Source: Slackia equolifaciens (GTDB lineage: Bacteria; Actinomycetota; Coriobacteriia; Coriobacteriales; Eggerthellaceae). Taken from it: DNA of 64,000 nt. Below the pieces are notes generated by a model. The model was not told the origin of the DNA. It ran no database searches and saw only the letters and a list, made by a program, of their open reading frames with translations. Shown piece by piece: positions 16,722 through 26,415 of the stretch (position 1 is the first letter of the stretch; each line of letters opens with the position of its first letter). The stretch covers positions 186,001 to 250,000 of the forward strand of contig NZ_QIBX01000001.1 in the NCBI RefSeq assembly GCF_003725995.1. The letters run 5' to 3'. The position numbers and the translations under genes were made by a program.

Positions 16722-18194
16722 ATGGAAGGCCTGGCATCTCTTTCAACCATCGACTTCGTGATTATCGCGCTGTACTTCATCGTGATTATCGTAGTCGGAT
16801 TCCTCGGTGCGAAATTCGCTAAAACAAAAGAAGACTACCTGGTAGCAGGCAGGCGGCTTTCGTTCCCCATGTTCTTTGGCTGTATGGCAGCGCTCACGCT
16901 GGGAGGCGGCTCCACGCTCGGAAGCGCCGAGCTGGGTTACAACTTCGGCCTCGGCGGCATTTGGCTTAATCTAAGCATCGGCGTGGGATTGATCATCGCC
17001 GGCTTCCTCGTAACTTCCAAGCTGTCAAAGCTGCGCGCGCTGAGCGTGAACGAGGTCGTCGAGAAAAGCTACGGCCCGCTCGCCCGCATCTTCAGCGCCG
17101 TGCTCACTCTCATCTATACGCTGGTGCTAAGCGTTACGCAGGTCATCGCCATCGGCACCATCATTCACGGCGTGCTGGGAATCGACGCCACCCTGTCTAT
17201 GGTGGTCGGCGGCGGCATCGTCATTCTGTACACCTTCGTGGGCGGCATGTGGTCGGTCACCATGACCGATATCGTGCAGTTCGTGGTGAAAACCATCGGC
17301 ATTCTTATCCTGGCGCCCATCTTCTGCATCGCCGCAGCGGGCGGATGGGATGCGCTTGTGAGCGCGGTGCCGCAGGGGTATATGTCGCCCACCAACATGG
17401 GCTTCGATCGCAGCTTCGCCTACGTGGTGCTCTATGTTCCCGGCCTGATCATCGGCCAAGATATCTGGCAGCGCATCTTTACCGCCAAAAACGAGAAGGT
17501 CTCCAAGACCGGCACCATCTGCGCAGGCTTCTACTCCATTCTCTATGCATTGGCAACGGTGGTCATCGGCATGACCGTATTCGCCTTGCTGCCCGATTTG
17601 AGCAACCCCGAGGACGCATTCGTGATCGGCGTGGCGTCGTTCTTGCCCGAGGGCGTACGCGGCATCATCCTGGCGGCGGCGATGGCGGCGGCGATGTCGG
17701 TGTCGAGCGGCACCATCCTCGCCTCCTCTACCATCCTCTACAACGATATCTACGTGCGTTTCATCAACAAGAAGCCCACCAAGATGCACGAGGTCAACGT
17801 TACGCGCGTATGCGCTCTGATCATCGGCGTCATCGTTATGATATGCGCGCTGTGGATCAACAACGTGCTGGTAGGCATCGATATCTGCTACGGATACCTG
17901 TCCGGCGCGGTGTTCGTACCCCTGGTGGCAAGCTTTGTGCTCAAGCGCTTCAGCCCCAAGGCCGGCCTGGTTTCGCTGGCGGTGGGCGGCATCATCGTAA
18001 CGGCATGCTTCATCACCATGGGCACGTCCGGCTCGACCCCCATCGTTGCCGGCATGATCGGCGGCCTGGTCTCCTACATCATCGTGAATATCATCGACAA
18101 GAAGAATCGTATCGAATCGCCCCTTGACGATGAGGAGCTCGACAGGCAGCTCGCCGAGATGGAAGCGGCCGACGCCCAAGCGCAGAAGGAGTAG
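16722..18194 (+). CDS. Sodium:solute symporter (SSS family)
   Basis: A 490-residue membrane transporter with about 13 hydrophobic segments. Family features include an N-terminal IDFVIIALYFIVIIVVGFLG helix, KTKEDYLVAGR and the Gly/Ser-rich ALTLGGGSTLGSAELGY region of helices 2-3. The C-terminus is acidic and cytoplasmic. It couples sodium entry to uptake of an organic solute (amino acids, nucleobases, carboxylates or others); sequence alone does not choose. AAGGAG five bases before the ATG at 16722 fixes the start. It is divergent from the PucR regulator and followed by a strong hairpin at 18351-18386. Confidence 0.88.
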   Translation: MEGLASLSTIDFVIIALYFIVIIVVGFLGAKFAKTKEDYLVAGRRLSFPMFFGCMAALTLGGGSTLGSAELGYNFGLGGIWLNLSIGVGLIIAGFLVTSKLSKLRALSVNEVVEKSYGPLARIFSAVLTLIYTLVLSVTQVIAIGTIIHGVLGIDATLSMVVGGGIVILYTFVGGMWSVTMTDIVQFVVKTIGILILAPIFCIAAAGGWDALVSAVPQGYMSPTNMGFDRSFAYVVLYVPGLIIGQDIWQRIFTAKNEKVSKTGTICAGFYSILYALATVVIGMTVFALLPDLSNPEDAFVIGVASFLPEGVRGIILAAAMAAAMSVSSGTILASSTILYNDIYVRFINKKPTKMHEVNVTRVCALIIGVIVMICALWINNVLVGIDICYGYLSGAVFVPLVASFVLKRFSPKAGLVSLAVGGIIVTACFITMGTSGSTPIVAGMIGGLVSYIIVNIIDKKNRIESPLDDEELDRQLAEMEAADAQAQKE

Positions 18195-18350
18195 CGACGG
18201 TTTCAGCCAGGGCGCGACAGGCGGAGCTTGGGTAATGTGCGGCGCCAGGCGTCTTGGCGATGCCACGCAAAGCAAAAAGCCCCGCTGTAATCGGAAGCTT
18301 CGCGGGCATCTCCAACAATAATCCCAATAGGAAGGGTCTCGCAATCGAAC

Positions 18351-18391
18351 CGCCTCCCATTTCTTGGACGCGAGAAATGGGAGGCGTTCTT
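18351..18391. terminator. Strong terminator hairpin downstream of the symporter
   Basis: Perfect 14-bp stem CGCCTCCCATTTCT (18351-18364) and AGAAATGGGAGGCG (18373-18386) with an 8-nt loop, followed by TTCTT. The surrounding gap 18195-18752 has no convincing gene; it also contains a small hairpin TGCCG-GATAAGA-CGGCA near 18510. Confidence 0.75.
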
Positions 18392-18752
18392 GTGACCGAC
18401 GACTTGAGCTTCGGGCACCCGGAGGCTTTCCACACGAGGCGCTCATTCGAATCCGGGCAGCTTGAGGATTTCGCCGGGCAAGTCCTCTCGTGCCGCACCA
18501 GAAGGATGCCGGATAAGACGGCATACGGCCGCCTCGCCCGGAATCCGCCCCGTTGGTCAGGCGGCTGCAACCACCCCATCCGACTTCCGCACGGCTGATC
18601 ATGGCGGCCTCTTAGCACGGCGCTAGACCGCCCGCATCGCCGGATGAGCGATTTACGCCCAGCGGTTAGATTGCCGCCTATTTCTCGTCTCGTCTTTCGT
18701 GAGCGATAGGTATGTTTAACGGCAATAAGACGCCCCGGGAAAGGACCACCCT

Positions 18753-21700
18753 ATGGCACCATGCAACCCGCTCTCGGCCCATGTCCCCAGCATCGTTCGC
18801 ATGCTCGCCGACACTCGCGACCACTCCACCATCCGCATGCACACGAGCGCCCCCGACCGCCTTCTCGTTCGCGCGCGAACCCCCTCCGCCGTCTTTGCGC
18901 CCATCCTCTGCCTCATAGCGCTCGCCCTAGGCACGCTGGCGCTTCCCCACGCCGCGCTTGCTATGCCCGCATTTCCCGGGCTGCAAACCGCCAGCCAGCC
19001 CGACGGATCAGAAGTGAGCTATTACATTCACGGCGACGAGAGCTTCGCGTATTTCACCGACGAGAACGGCAACCTCTTGCAGCGCGACCCCCAAACGGGC
19101 GCACTCTGCTATGTGGTCGACAACGGCGACGGCACACTCTCGCTCGGCGAGCAAGCTGGCGATGCGACGGCGCAGGCAAACAGCACCCTGCCGAGCGCAA
19201 ACAACGCACGGCAGAGCGAGCACGTCTCGGCCGCCGACGGCCTTTTCTCCGCCGAAGCGCGTGAGACCTACGCGGCGCTTGCGGGCAAAACCGCCGCTAG
19301 CCGCATGACGCACGATTTCCCCCTGCTCTCGCGCAATGCCGCAGGCACGCTCTCCTTCGGGCAGAATACCGTAGCCCTGCCCGACTCCATTCCCCTGCTC
19401 ACTATCGTAGTGGGCTTTTCCGACATGCCCTACCGCGACAACTACGACTGGTCAAGTCAGATTTTTACGGGAGAGTATTCCACTGCCGCCTTTTGGAGCG
19501 ACGCATCCAACGGGTCGTTCACCTTTGAGCCGGCGCCCGAGTCGAGTGCCTACGGCATATCCGAAAACACCAACCAATGCGATGCCGAAAACGACGGCGT
19601 TGTGCACGTGACCCTTGACGAGGACCATGGGAATTGGGGCGGAGACCAATCGGACCCCATGCTGCTTGACTTCGTGAACATGCTGCAGCGCGCCTTCTCC
19701 GCAGCGGAGGGATTGGTTGATTTCGCCTCGTTCGACTCCAACAACGACGGCATCCTCACCACCGACGAACTTGCCGTAAACTTTGTCATCGCGGGCTACG
19801 AGAGCTCGTATTCCGGCGAGGACTATCACAGCTTCTGGGCGCATGCCTGGAATATCCAAGATATCGGGGAATGGTTCGTCGCAGACGGCATGAAGGCCTC
19901 GAACTACATAGCGATGGGCGAAGTCCAAGGATTCGCGACCGACCCCACCAAGCCCGAAGCACAGAATTCAGCTTCCACCGTCACACACGAGCTGGGCCAC
20001 TACCTTGGCCTGCCCGACCTATACAACACAACGGGCGAAGAGGGCGCATAGTCAGATTACGTCGTGCACGGGCTCTCGGTGATGGCGAGCGGCGCATGGG
20101 GCTCCGACATTCCGATCACGCGCGAAAACATCGACGAGGTCACCGAAATCCCCACGCGCCTCGACCCGCTTTGCAGCTACCTCCTGGGATTTTCCACGCC
20201 CATCGAAATCACCGAGGAGGGCACCTATACCGCACAGGCATCGAAATCCGAACCAGGTTACCGGTTCTATTCGATTCAGATTCCCGGAACTGATGAGTAC
20301 TATTTCATTGAAAACCGCCTGACACAGGGCTTCGACAAGGGGCTTTGCGGCATCTACAGCAAAACGGGAGACGGGACAGACGTAACGGGAGGCCTTGTGG
20401 TGTGGCACCTCGACGCCAGCACCTGGGACACCTGCCTTGAAGACAACACCGTGAACACGCCCGACCATCAGCCCGCATACATGCCCGTTTACCTCGAGTC
20501 GTATGACGCAATCGGCGAGCGCTCAGTCATGACGCGCGACCCCTTCCGCACCACGGGGCTTTACAGCGAGCTGCAGCGCGACAGCACCGCCTTCACCGAT
20601 ACGCTGCAATGCTTCAGAGGCACCGTCGATGACCCCAACGAGCGCACAGCAAGCGGAATAGGCGTGTTCGCCTTGGATGGGGCGCAAGATGCCGCCGATT
20701 TCAAGATGGTTCTCGCCGACATCCCGGATGACGCCGACGCAGCCGATGCGGCAACCATTCTCTTCACGAACGACGTGCACGGCGCGGGGCTCGACCCGGC
20801 ATCTGAAGGACTCACCTACGCAAGCGTTGCCGCGCTCAAGCTGGAGGCACGCACGTTGGCAGGCACCAGCAATGCGACCCTCATCGATGCGGGCGACGCC
20901 GTACAGGGCAACGCGCTTGCCACGCTTTCGAAGGGATCCATCCCCGTGGATGCGATGGGCTCGGCCGACTATGATATCGCGGTGCCGGGCAATCACGAGT
21001 TCGACTATGGCGTTGGCACGCTGAAGGAGCTGGAGGACCAGGCGGCCGATTGGGGCATCGCCTATCTGGCAGCCAATGCCGACGATCTGACGCTCGAGGA
21101 TCAAGGCCCCTTCAGCAGGCCGTTGTTCGATAGGCCCGGATTGGCGATGCATCGCTATATCGCAGGAGGCAAGCCCGTCACCGTGGCGTTCATCGGCATC
21201 GCCACGCCTGAGACGCTCACCAAATCGCGTCCGTCGAACTTCCAGGACGAAGAGGGCAATACGATCGTGGGCTTCTGCGAAGATGAAACCGGTCAGGCGC
21301 TCTACGAACGCGTGCAGCAAAGCGTTGATGCCGCTCGCCAAAGCGGCGCCAACTACGTGATAGCCGTGGGGCACCTGGGCAACCGAGGCGTCACGCCACG
21401 CTGGTCGAGCAAGGAGGTCATCGCCAACACATCGGGCATCGACGTGCTGATCGACGGCCACTCGCACGAGCAGGAAAATGAATATGTCGCAGACGCCCAG
21501 GGCAATGATGTGCTGCTGGTGCAAACGGGCACGCAGCTTTCGAGCATCGGAAAGATCACGCTGCGCGACGGCGGCTTTGACGTCGAGCTTGTCACGTCGG
21601 CCGACTATGCGAAAAAGGACGCCGATGTAACCGCGGCGCTTGAACGCTATCAGGACGAATTCGCCGAAATCCTGAACGAGGAAGTAGCGAAGAGCCAGGT

Positions 21701-22604
21701 TATCATGCCGTGGGAAACCGAAGAGGGCCTGCGCTTGGCAACCGTGGGCGAAACCAACCTGGGCGATCTGGCGGCGGATGCCTATCGAAGCGCCATGGGG
21801 GCCGACATCGGACTGATGAACGCGGGCGGCCTACGCGCCCCCATAGAAGCGGGAACGCTCACCTACGGCGATATCCTCAGCGTGCAGCCCTTCGGCAACA
21901 CCATCGTGATGGCGCAGGTCACGGGCCAGCAGCTGCTTGACGCCCTGGAGATGGGCGCACGACTGCACCCCGAAAGCTGCAATGGGCTTTTGCAGGTATC
22001 GGGCTTGACGTACCAAATCGACCCATCGGTACCCTCCGGCGTGGTAACCGACGCATCGGGCGCATTCGTGCGCGTGGATGGCGAAAGGCGCGTGAAGAAC
22101 GTGACCGTGGGCGAAGCGCCGATCGACCCGAACGCCACCTACACCGTAGCCTCGCACAACTTCATGTTGGTGGAAGGCGGCGACGGCATGTCGATGTTCA
22201 AAGGCTGCCCCATCATTTCCGACGAAGGCACTACCGACGTGCAGACGCTCATCGACTACATCCAGCGCGATCTGGGCGGCGAGATTGGCGAAGGCTATTT
22301 GGATCAAAACGGCGCAGGCCGCATTACCATCGCTCAGGCATCCGAGCCCGACGATGGCCACGAAGATGACTCAAGTGACTCAGGTGACGACATCGCCCCC
22401 GGAGGCACGGGCGATGCCTCGAATACCGGCGGCGAGCCTGGCGGCACCGAGCCCGACAACCACATGGAGGGCGAAGCGAGCAACGGCCTTGCCGCGACGG
22501 GAGACGGCCCCGCCCTCAAAGCTGCATGCCTTGCAAGCGCGGCGGCATTCCTCGCCGTTATCGTCATAGCCGCTCGCCGTGCCACCCTGTCGCGCAGGCG
22601 ATAG
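18753..22604 (+). pseudogene. M6-type metallopeptidase fused to 5'-nucleotidase, interrupted by in-frame TAG
   Basis: One reading frame of about 1,283 codons encodes a secreted, wall-anchored fusion, but codon 433 (20049-20051) is TAG. Before it lie a signal peptide with a long n-region (hydrophobic core about 47-70) and an M6/immune-inhibitor-A-like peptidase with HELGH (412-416) and Asp422. After it the frame resumes with VMASGAWG, the expected Met-turn region, so the stop splits the catalytic domain. The second half is a 5'-nucleotidase: NDVHG (673-677), DAGDAVQG, GNHEFDYG, GHLG and DGHSH. The end has an acidic spacer, LAATG, a hydrophobic helix and RRR, a class E sortase-type signal. AAAGGA precedes the start at 18753. 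CAG to TAG would explain the stop. Confidence 0.82.
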
Positions 22605-22785
22605 GCGCCTGCGAGCGATTGAGGCGCAAAGTCATTGGCCGAAGACGGCATGCCGTGCATCAATACGGGCGGCGAAATGTGGTGAAACCCTTCGTACGCG
22701 CAACATGCCCCGGTCGCACATCGGAAATGCGATAGAATAGCGCCGTTCAAAGAAGGAGCAGCAACCCCAAGAAAGGACGTGCCCC

Positions 22786-23004
22786 ATGGCAACGCTGGAC
22801 ACCGTCAAGGAAATCCTGCAGGAGAACCTGGACATCGAACCCGAGAACGTGACCGAGGATTCCACCTTTGAGTCGCTGGGCATCGACTCCCTGGATATGG
22901 TCGAGCTCATCTGCGAGATCGAGGAGAAGTGCGACGTCGAGTTCGGCGAGCCCGAAGGCCTGGAGACCGTCGGCCAGCTGGTTTCCTACATTGACTCCCT
23001 GTAA
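22786..23004 (+). CDS. acpP: Acyl carrier protein
   Basis: A 72-residue acidic carrier for fatty-acid synthesis. The 4'-phosphopantetheine attachment motif GIDSLDMVEL (Ser near residue 35) is intact and length is normal. AAAGGACGTGCCCC precedes the ATG. It is not beside other fatty-acid genes, and a good terminator follows at 23020-23050, so it is probably monocistronic. A carrier for a secondary pathway cannot be excluded. Confidence 0.93.
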   Translation: MATLDTVKEILQENLDIEPENVTEDSTFESLGIDSLDMVELICEIEEKCDVEFGEPEGLETVGQLVSYIDSL

Positions 23005-23019
23005 TCGCGTTTCTTCGTG

Positions 23020-23050
23020 GAGCGCCCGCATTGGCGGGCGCTCTTCTTTT
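23020..23050 (+). terminator. Rho-independent terminator after acpP
   Basis: GAGCGCCCGC (23020-23029), loop ATTG, GCGGGCGCTC (23034-23043), then TTCTTTT. Confidence 0.92.
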
Positions 23051-23084
23051 GTCTGACGGCATCAAGGCTTGAAAAGGATACAAC

Positions 23085-24257
23085 ATGGATGCAAAGCAAT
23101 TCGCTCTGGAGCAGCACGAGAAGTGGCAGGGCAAGATCGAGGTCATAAGTCGCGCCGAGCTCAATACTCCCGAGGATCTGGCCGTAGCCTACACGCCCGG
23201 CGTTGCCGAGCCGTGCCTCAAGATCGCCGAGAACGTGGATCTGTCCTACACCTATACGCGCCGCAGCAACCTGGTAGCCGTGGTGACCGACGGCAGCGCA
23301 GTGCTGGGCTTGGGCAATATCGGCCCGGAGGCAGGCATACCCGTCATGGAAGGCAAATGCGCCCTGTTCAAAGCGTTTGCCGATGTGGACGCATTCCCGC
23401 TGTGCATTCGCAGCAACGATGTAGAGGAAATCGTGCACACGGTTGAGCTGTTGGCCGGCAGCTTCGGCGGCATCAATCTCGAGGACATTTCTGCCCCGCG
23501 CTGCTTTGAGATCGAGGCGCAGCTGAAGGAGCGTTGCGACATCCCCGTATTCCACGACGACCAGCACGGCACCGCCGTGGTCACGTGCGCGGCGCTGATC
23601 AATGCCTGCAAGCTCACCGGCCGCGAGCTCAAGGACATCCGCGTGGTGTTCTCGGGCGCAGGCGCCGCGGGCATCTCCATCGCCAAACTGATGCAGCGCA
23701 TGGGCGTGACCGATATCATCATCTGCGACAGCAAGGGCGCCATCTATGAGGGTCGCGAGGGCATGAACCCCGAAAAGGCCCAGATTGCCACCTGGACCAA
23801 CCGAGAAGGCGTCAAGGGATCGCTTGCCGATGCGGTGCGCGGCGCCGATGTGTTCGTAGGCGTTTCGGCTCCGGGAGTGCTCACGCAGGACATGGTGCGC
23901 ACGATGGCGGCCAATCCGATCGTGTTCGCCTGCGCCAACCCCGTGCCCGAAATCATGCCCGATGAAGCGCTGGCCGCCGGCGCCGCCGTGGCCGCAACGG
24001 GCCGCTCCGACTTCCCCAACCAAATCAACAACGTGCTGGCGTTCCCCGGCATCTTCCGCGGCGCGCTTGACGTGCGCGCGTCTGACATCAACGACGACAT
24101 GATGGAGGCAGCCGCCTACGCCATCGCCGACCTGGTAGATGATGAGCACCGTTGCGCCGAGTACGTCATTCCTGGCGCCTTCGACAAGCGCGTGGCCGCC
24201 GCCGTAGCCGCCGCCGTGGCAGAAGCCGCCCGCAAAAGCGGCGTCGCTCGCCTGTAG
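23085..24257 (+). CDS. NAD(P)-dependent malic enzyme
   Basis: Oxidative decarboxylation of malate to pyruvate. The 390-residue protein is of the short bacterial type without a phosphotransacetylase domain. Visible landmarks are YTPGVAEPCLKI (catalytic Tyr region), NDVEEIVHTVE, the metal-binding segment PVFHDDQHGTAVV and the nucleotide-binding GAGAAGISIAKL. The C-terminal RSDFPNQINNVLAFPGIFRGALD is fully conserved in this family. AAAAGGA precedes the ATG by six bases. It stands alone between two terminators. It would supply pyruvate and reducing power from C4 acids. Confidence 0.95.
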   Translation: MDAKQFALEQHEKWQGKIEVISRAELNTPEDLAVAYTPGVAEPCLKIAENVDLSYTYTRRSNLVAVVTDGSAVLGLGNIGPEAGIPVMEGKCALFKAFADVDAFPLCIRSNDVEEIVHTVELLAGSFGGINLEDISAPRCFEIEAQLKERCDIPVFHDDQHGTAVVTCAALINACKLTGRELKDIRVVFSGAGAAGISIAKLMQRMGVTDIIICDSKGAIYEGREGMNPEKAQIATWTNREGVKGSLADAVRGADVFVGVSAPGVLTQDMVRTMAANPIVFACANPVPEIMPDEALAAGAAVAATGRSDFPNQINNVLAFPGIFRGALDVRASDINDDMMEAAAYAIADLVDDEHRCAEYVIPGAFDKRVAAAVAAAVAEAARKSGVARL

Positions 24258-24333
24258 CAGGCCGGCCCTTCCCCCGCAACTGCTGCATGGGTTTTCCGCC
24301 GCGGGAAGAACACTCCGCAACCTGCTTAGCACA

Positions 24334-24368
24334 AAGGCCCGGGATTGCCTCCCGGGCCTTCTTTGTTC
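24334..24368 (+). terminator. Terminator after malic enzyme
   Basis: Perfect 11-bp stem AAGGCCCGGGA (24334-24344) and TCCCGGGCCTT (24350-24360), loop TTGCC, followed by CTTTGTTC. Confidence 0.88.
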
Positions 24369-24403
24369 TCTGGGCCTAAATCGCCGATATCCAATCGGAT
24401 TTC

Positions 24404-25033
24404 CTATGCGTCACCTTGCTGCGCGGGCGCATGAAGGATTCCCAACGAAGCCCCGTCCGCAGCGGCGCTCACGGCATAGCTCGGGCAAAAAGCATCTTCG
24501 AGGTCAAACGGCGAGGCGAACTCCTTTTTGCGACCCGTAGCCAGATCCACGATGCAGCCAGTCCAACGAACAACCGTCACGTCGTTGGCGCATGCTGCGG
24601 GTTCAGCAGCCTTTAGGCGAGCATCTCGCACGCAGGAGAACTCCGCCGTTTCCACCACGTAGGTAGGAACGAAGTCTTCCGGGGGAGCAAGGCAGGCCGG
24701 CGCCGTACCTTCATTTGCCAGCGCAACCGCAATCGCATCGAACAGCTCGCAGCCGTTGGCGTAAGGCACGGTTCCCAGCATTGGGCCGAACACGCGGGAG
24801 CTTTCCTCGTCGACATAGAACGTGCGCGCATACCTTCTGCGCTTACGGTCGCGACGGCGAGAGTCTATGAGCAAGATCGCCATCAGCACAAGCCATGCCG
24901 CGACGAACAACGAGTCATACCGTGAAGGGGCGCCGAGCATGCTCGGCACAAACCAGGCAGCAAGCGAGACCCCCGCCACCACGATAAGCAGCACAACGCG
25001 CACGAGAGTGGTACGTTTTTGGGGGGAAGTCAT
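24404..25033 (-). CDS. Two-helix membrane protein of unknown function
   Basis: A 209-residue protein with two hydrophobic segments (about 10-32 and 42-58), then a basic RRRDRKRRRYAR stretch that places the C-terminal domain in the cytoplasm. That domain is not recognised; it has several Cys and acidic residues. Its ATG overlaps the stop of the preceding gene (ATGA), so the two are probably translationally coupled and act together. GAAGGGGG precedes the start at 25033. Confidence 0.75.
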   Translation of the reverse strand: MTSPQKRTTLVRVVLLIVVAGVSLAAWFVPSMLGAPSRYDSLFVAAWLVLMAILLIDSRRRDRKRRRYARTFYVDEESSRVFGPMLGTVPYANGCELFDAIAVALANEGTAPACLAPPEDFVPTYVVETAEFSCVRDARLKAAEPAACANDVTVVRWTGCIVDLATGRKKEFASPFDLEDAFCPSYAVSAAADGASLGILHAPAQQGDA

Positions 25034-26304
25034 GAGCGACGCCCCCTTCCACGTCCACGCAGCTGGGAGTCAAGCGACGAGAGGGCGCTTCCCGCCTGCG
25101 CAGCAGCCACGTTTGCCACTACGACGCCCGCCGCCACACCGGCAAGGCCGAGCGCGCCCACCACATGAAGAGCCGTCGAGGCGGCATCAGATATGCCTTT
25201 GAGCCGGGGCTCTTCACCGGGCACGGACGGCATGGCGCCAAGCGGGGCTTCATCCTGAGCTATGGAACTTGAAACATCCGCGGATGCCTCTGGCGCCTCG
25301 CCACCAATGGCGGGCTCTATGGAATCCGCCGCGCCAGGCTGAGATGCGCCCTCGCGCGAATCGCTTGCGGCCGAGGTCGCACCTGCGGCAAGAGATTCGC
25401 CAGAAGAATCAACGGCGTTATTCGGAGCGCCAAGCGGAGAACCGTGCATGGGAGACGGGTTCGAAGTAAGGGGTTTTTCGGATTCGGCCGCACCCGCGTT
25501 ATCGGGGGCCGGCGACGCAGACTCCCCGTCGTCTGGCCCGGCGGGATCATCCGGTCGGGGATCATCGGGATCAGTGCCAGAATCCGGATCGTCGGGCTGA
25601 CCCGGATCGGGATCTGGCACGTCGGGATTATCTGGATCACCGGAGTCCGGCACGTCTGGGTCATCCGGATCGCCGGGATCCGGGTCCGGCTCATCGGGCT
25701 CACCGGTTCCCGGATTGTCCGGCCCATCGGGTTCATCGGGTTCGCCTGGCTCAGGAGCAATCTCCTTAGGAACAAGAAGGCCGTCTATGTGCCACATGGA
25801 ATCCCATACCGAATCGGCGCTCTTAACCACGTACCACACCACGGTCTGCGTTTCGGGGTCAAACGCGATGCCGCCCCGCGCACACGCCTCGGCAATCTGC
25901 TCCTCGGTAGGAAGTGTCACAATACGTGCCTTGATGGCCTCGCCCGTCAGGTCGTAAAGCTGATTGTCGTACATATCGCCACCGAATTCGGCGAAATCGG
26001 ACGCATCGAACGCTTGATCAATGTAAATGCCCGGAGAATAGACGCCCGTCAGAATCTGCTGAAGTTCTTCCTCGCTCTGCGGATACGAATCGGTTCCATC
26101 TTTGACCACAGCAACGAAAAAGCCCACGTCAACGCACGAATCACAGGTTCCACCTTGCTCAATCGGCGAGCCTTCGCTCAACGGCGCTGCATACGCCCAA
26201 CCATACGGCGCCGCACAGCTAAGCGTCGCAACAAGCAACGCCGTGGCAGCAAGCGCCACCGCGCGACGCACGCTATACCACATATCAGCACCCACCCTGG
26301 CCAT
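25030..26304 (-). CDS. Secreted Asp/Pro/Gly-repeat protein with C-terminal membrane helix
   Basis: A 424-residue exported protein of unknown function. It has a signal peptide (hydrophobic core about 15-32), a globular N-terminal domain to about 185 with one CDSC Cys pair, then about 90 residues of PDDPD/PGEPDEPDxP repeats, a Ser/Ala/Pro-rich stretch, a helix near 395-412 and a basic RGRGRGRRS end. This is the layout of a surface protein held in the membrane with the repeat spanning the wall; there is no LPxTG-like motif. The repeat DNA (25540-25745) is prone to length change. The gene is coupled to the downstream membrane gene. The start at 26304 follows GAAAGG. Confidence 0.8.
   Translation of the reverse strand: MARVGADMWYSVRRAVALAATALLVATLSCAAPYGWAYAAPLSEGSPIEQGGTCDSCVDVGFFVAVVKDGTDSYPQSEEELQQILTGVYSPGIYIDQAFDASDFAEFGGDMYDNQLYDLTGEAIKARIVTLPTEEQIAEACARGGIAFDPETQTVVWYVVKSADSVWDSMWHIDGLLVPKEIAPEPGEPDEPDGPDNPGTGEPDEPDPDPGDPDDPDVPDSGDPDNPDVPDPDPGQPDDPDSGTDPDDPRPDDPAGPDDGESASPAPDNAGAAESEKPLTSNPSPMHGSPLGAPNNAVDSSGESLAAGATSAASDSREGASQPGAADSIEPAIGGEAPEASADVSSSIAQDEAPLGAMPSVPGEEPRLKGISDAASTALHVVGALGLAGVAAGVVVANVAAAQAGSALSSLDSQLRGRGRGRRS
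25540..25745 (-). repeat. Asp-Pro-Gly coding repeat tract
   Basis: Short degenerate repeats encoding PDDPD, PGEPDEP and DPDPGxPDD fill this part of the surface-protein gene. The DNA shows repeated TCCGGATC, TCGGG and CATCGGG units. Confidence 0.7.
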
Positions 26305-26415
26305 GATGCCTTTCGCACACCCGCCTTTATCTATCCATTTGATTTCGTGCCATGTATTGTAGCGAAGACATCGCCAATTGGCACCGGGTGCGCATAAAAG
26401 AATCCCTGAGCCTCT

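Noticed and set aside
18254-18598. Small gene downstream of the symporter
   Set aside because: The frame spans a strong terminator hairpin and has no ribosome site or domain.
17127-18602. 491-codon frame opposite the sodium:solute symporter
   Set aside because: Runs through the terminator at 18351-18386 and lacks hydrophobic or domain features.
20049-20051. Pyrrolysine or other recoding of TAG in the M6 fusion
   Set aside because: TAG ends several ordinary genes in this window (asparaginase, symporter), no pyl genes are seen, and CAG to TAG is a simple explanation.
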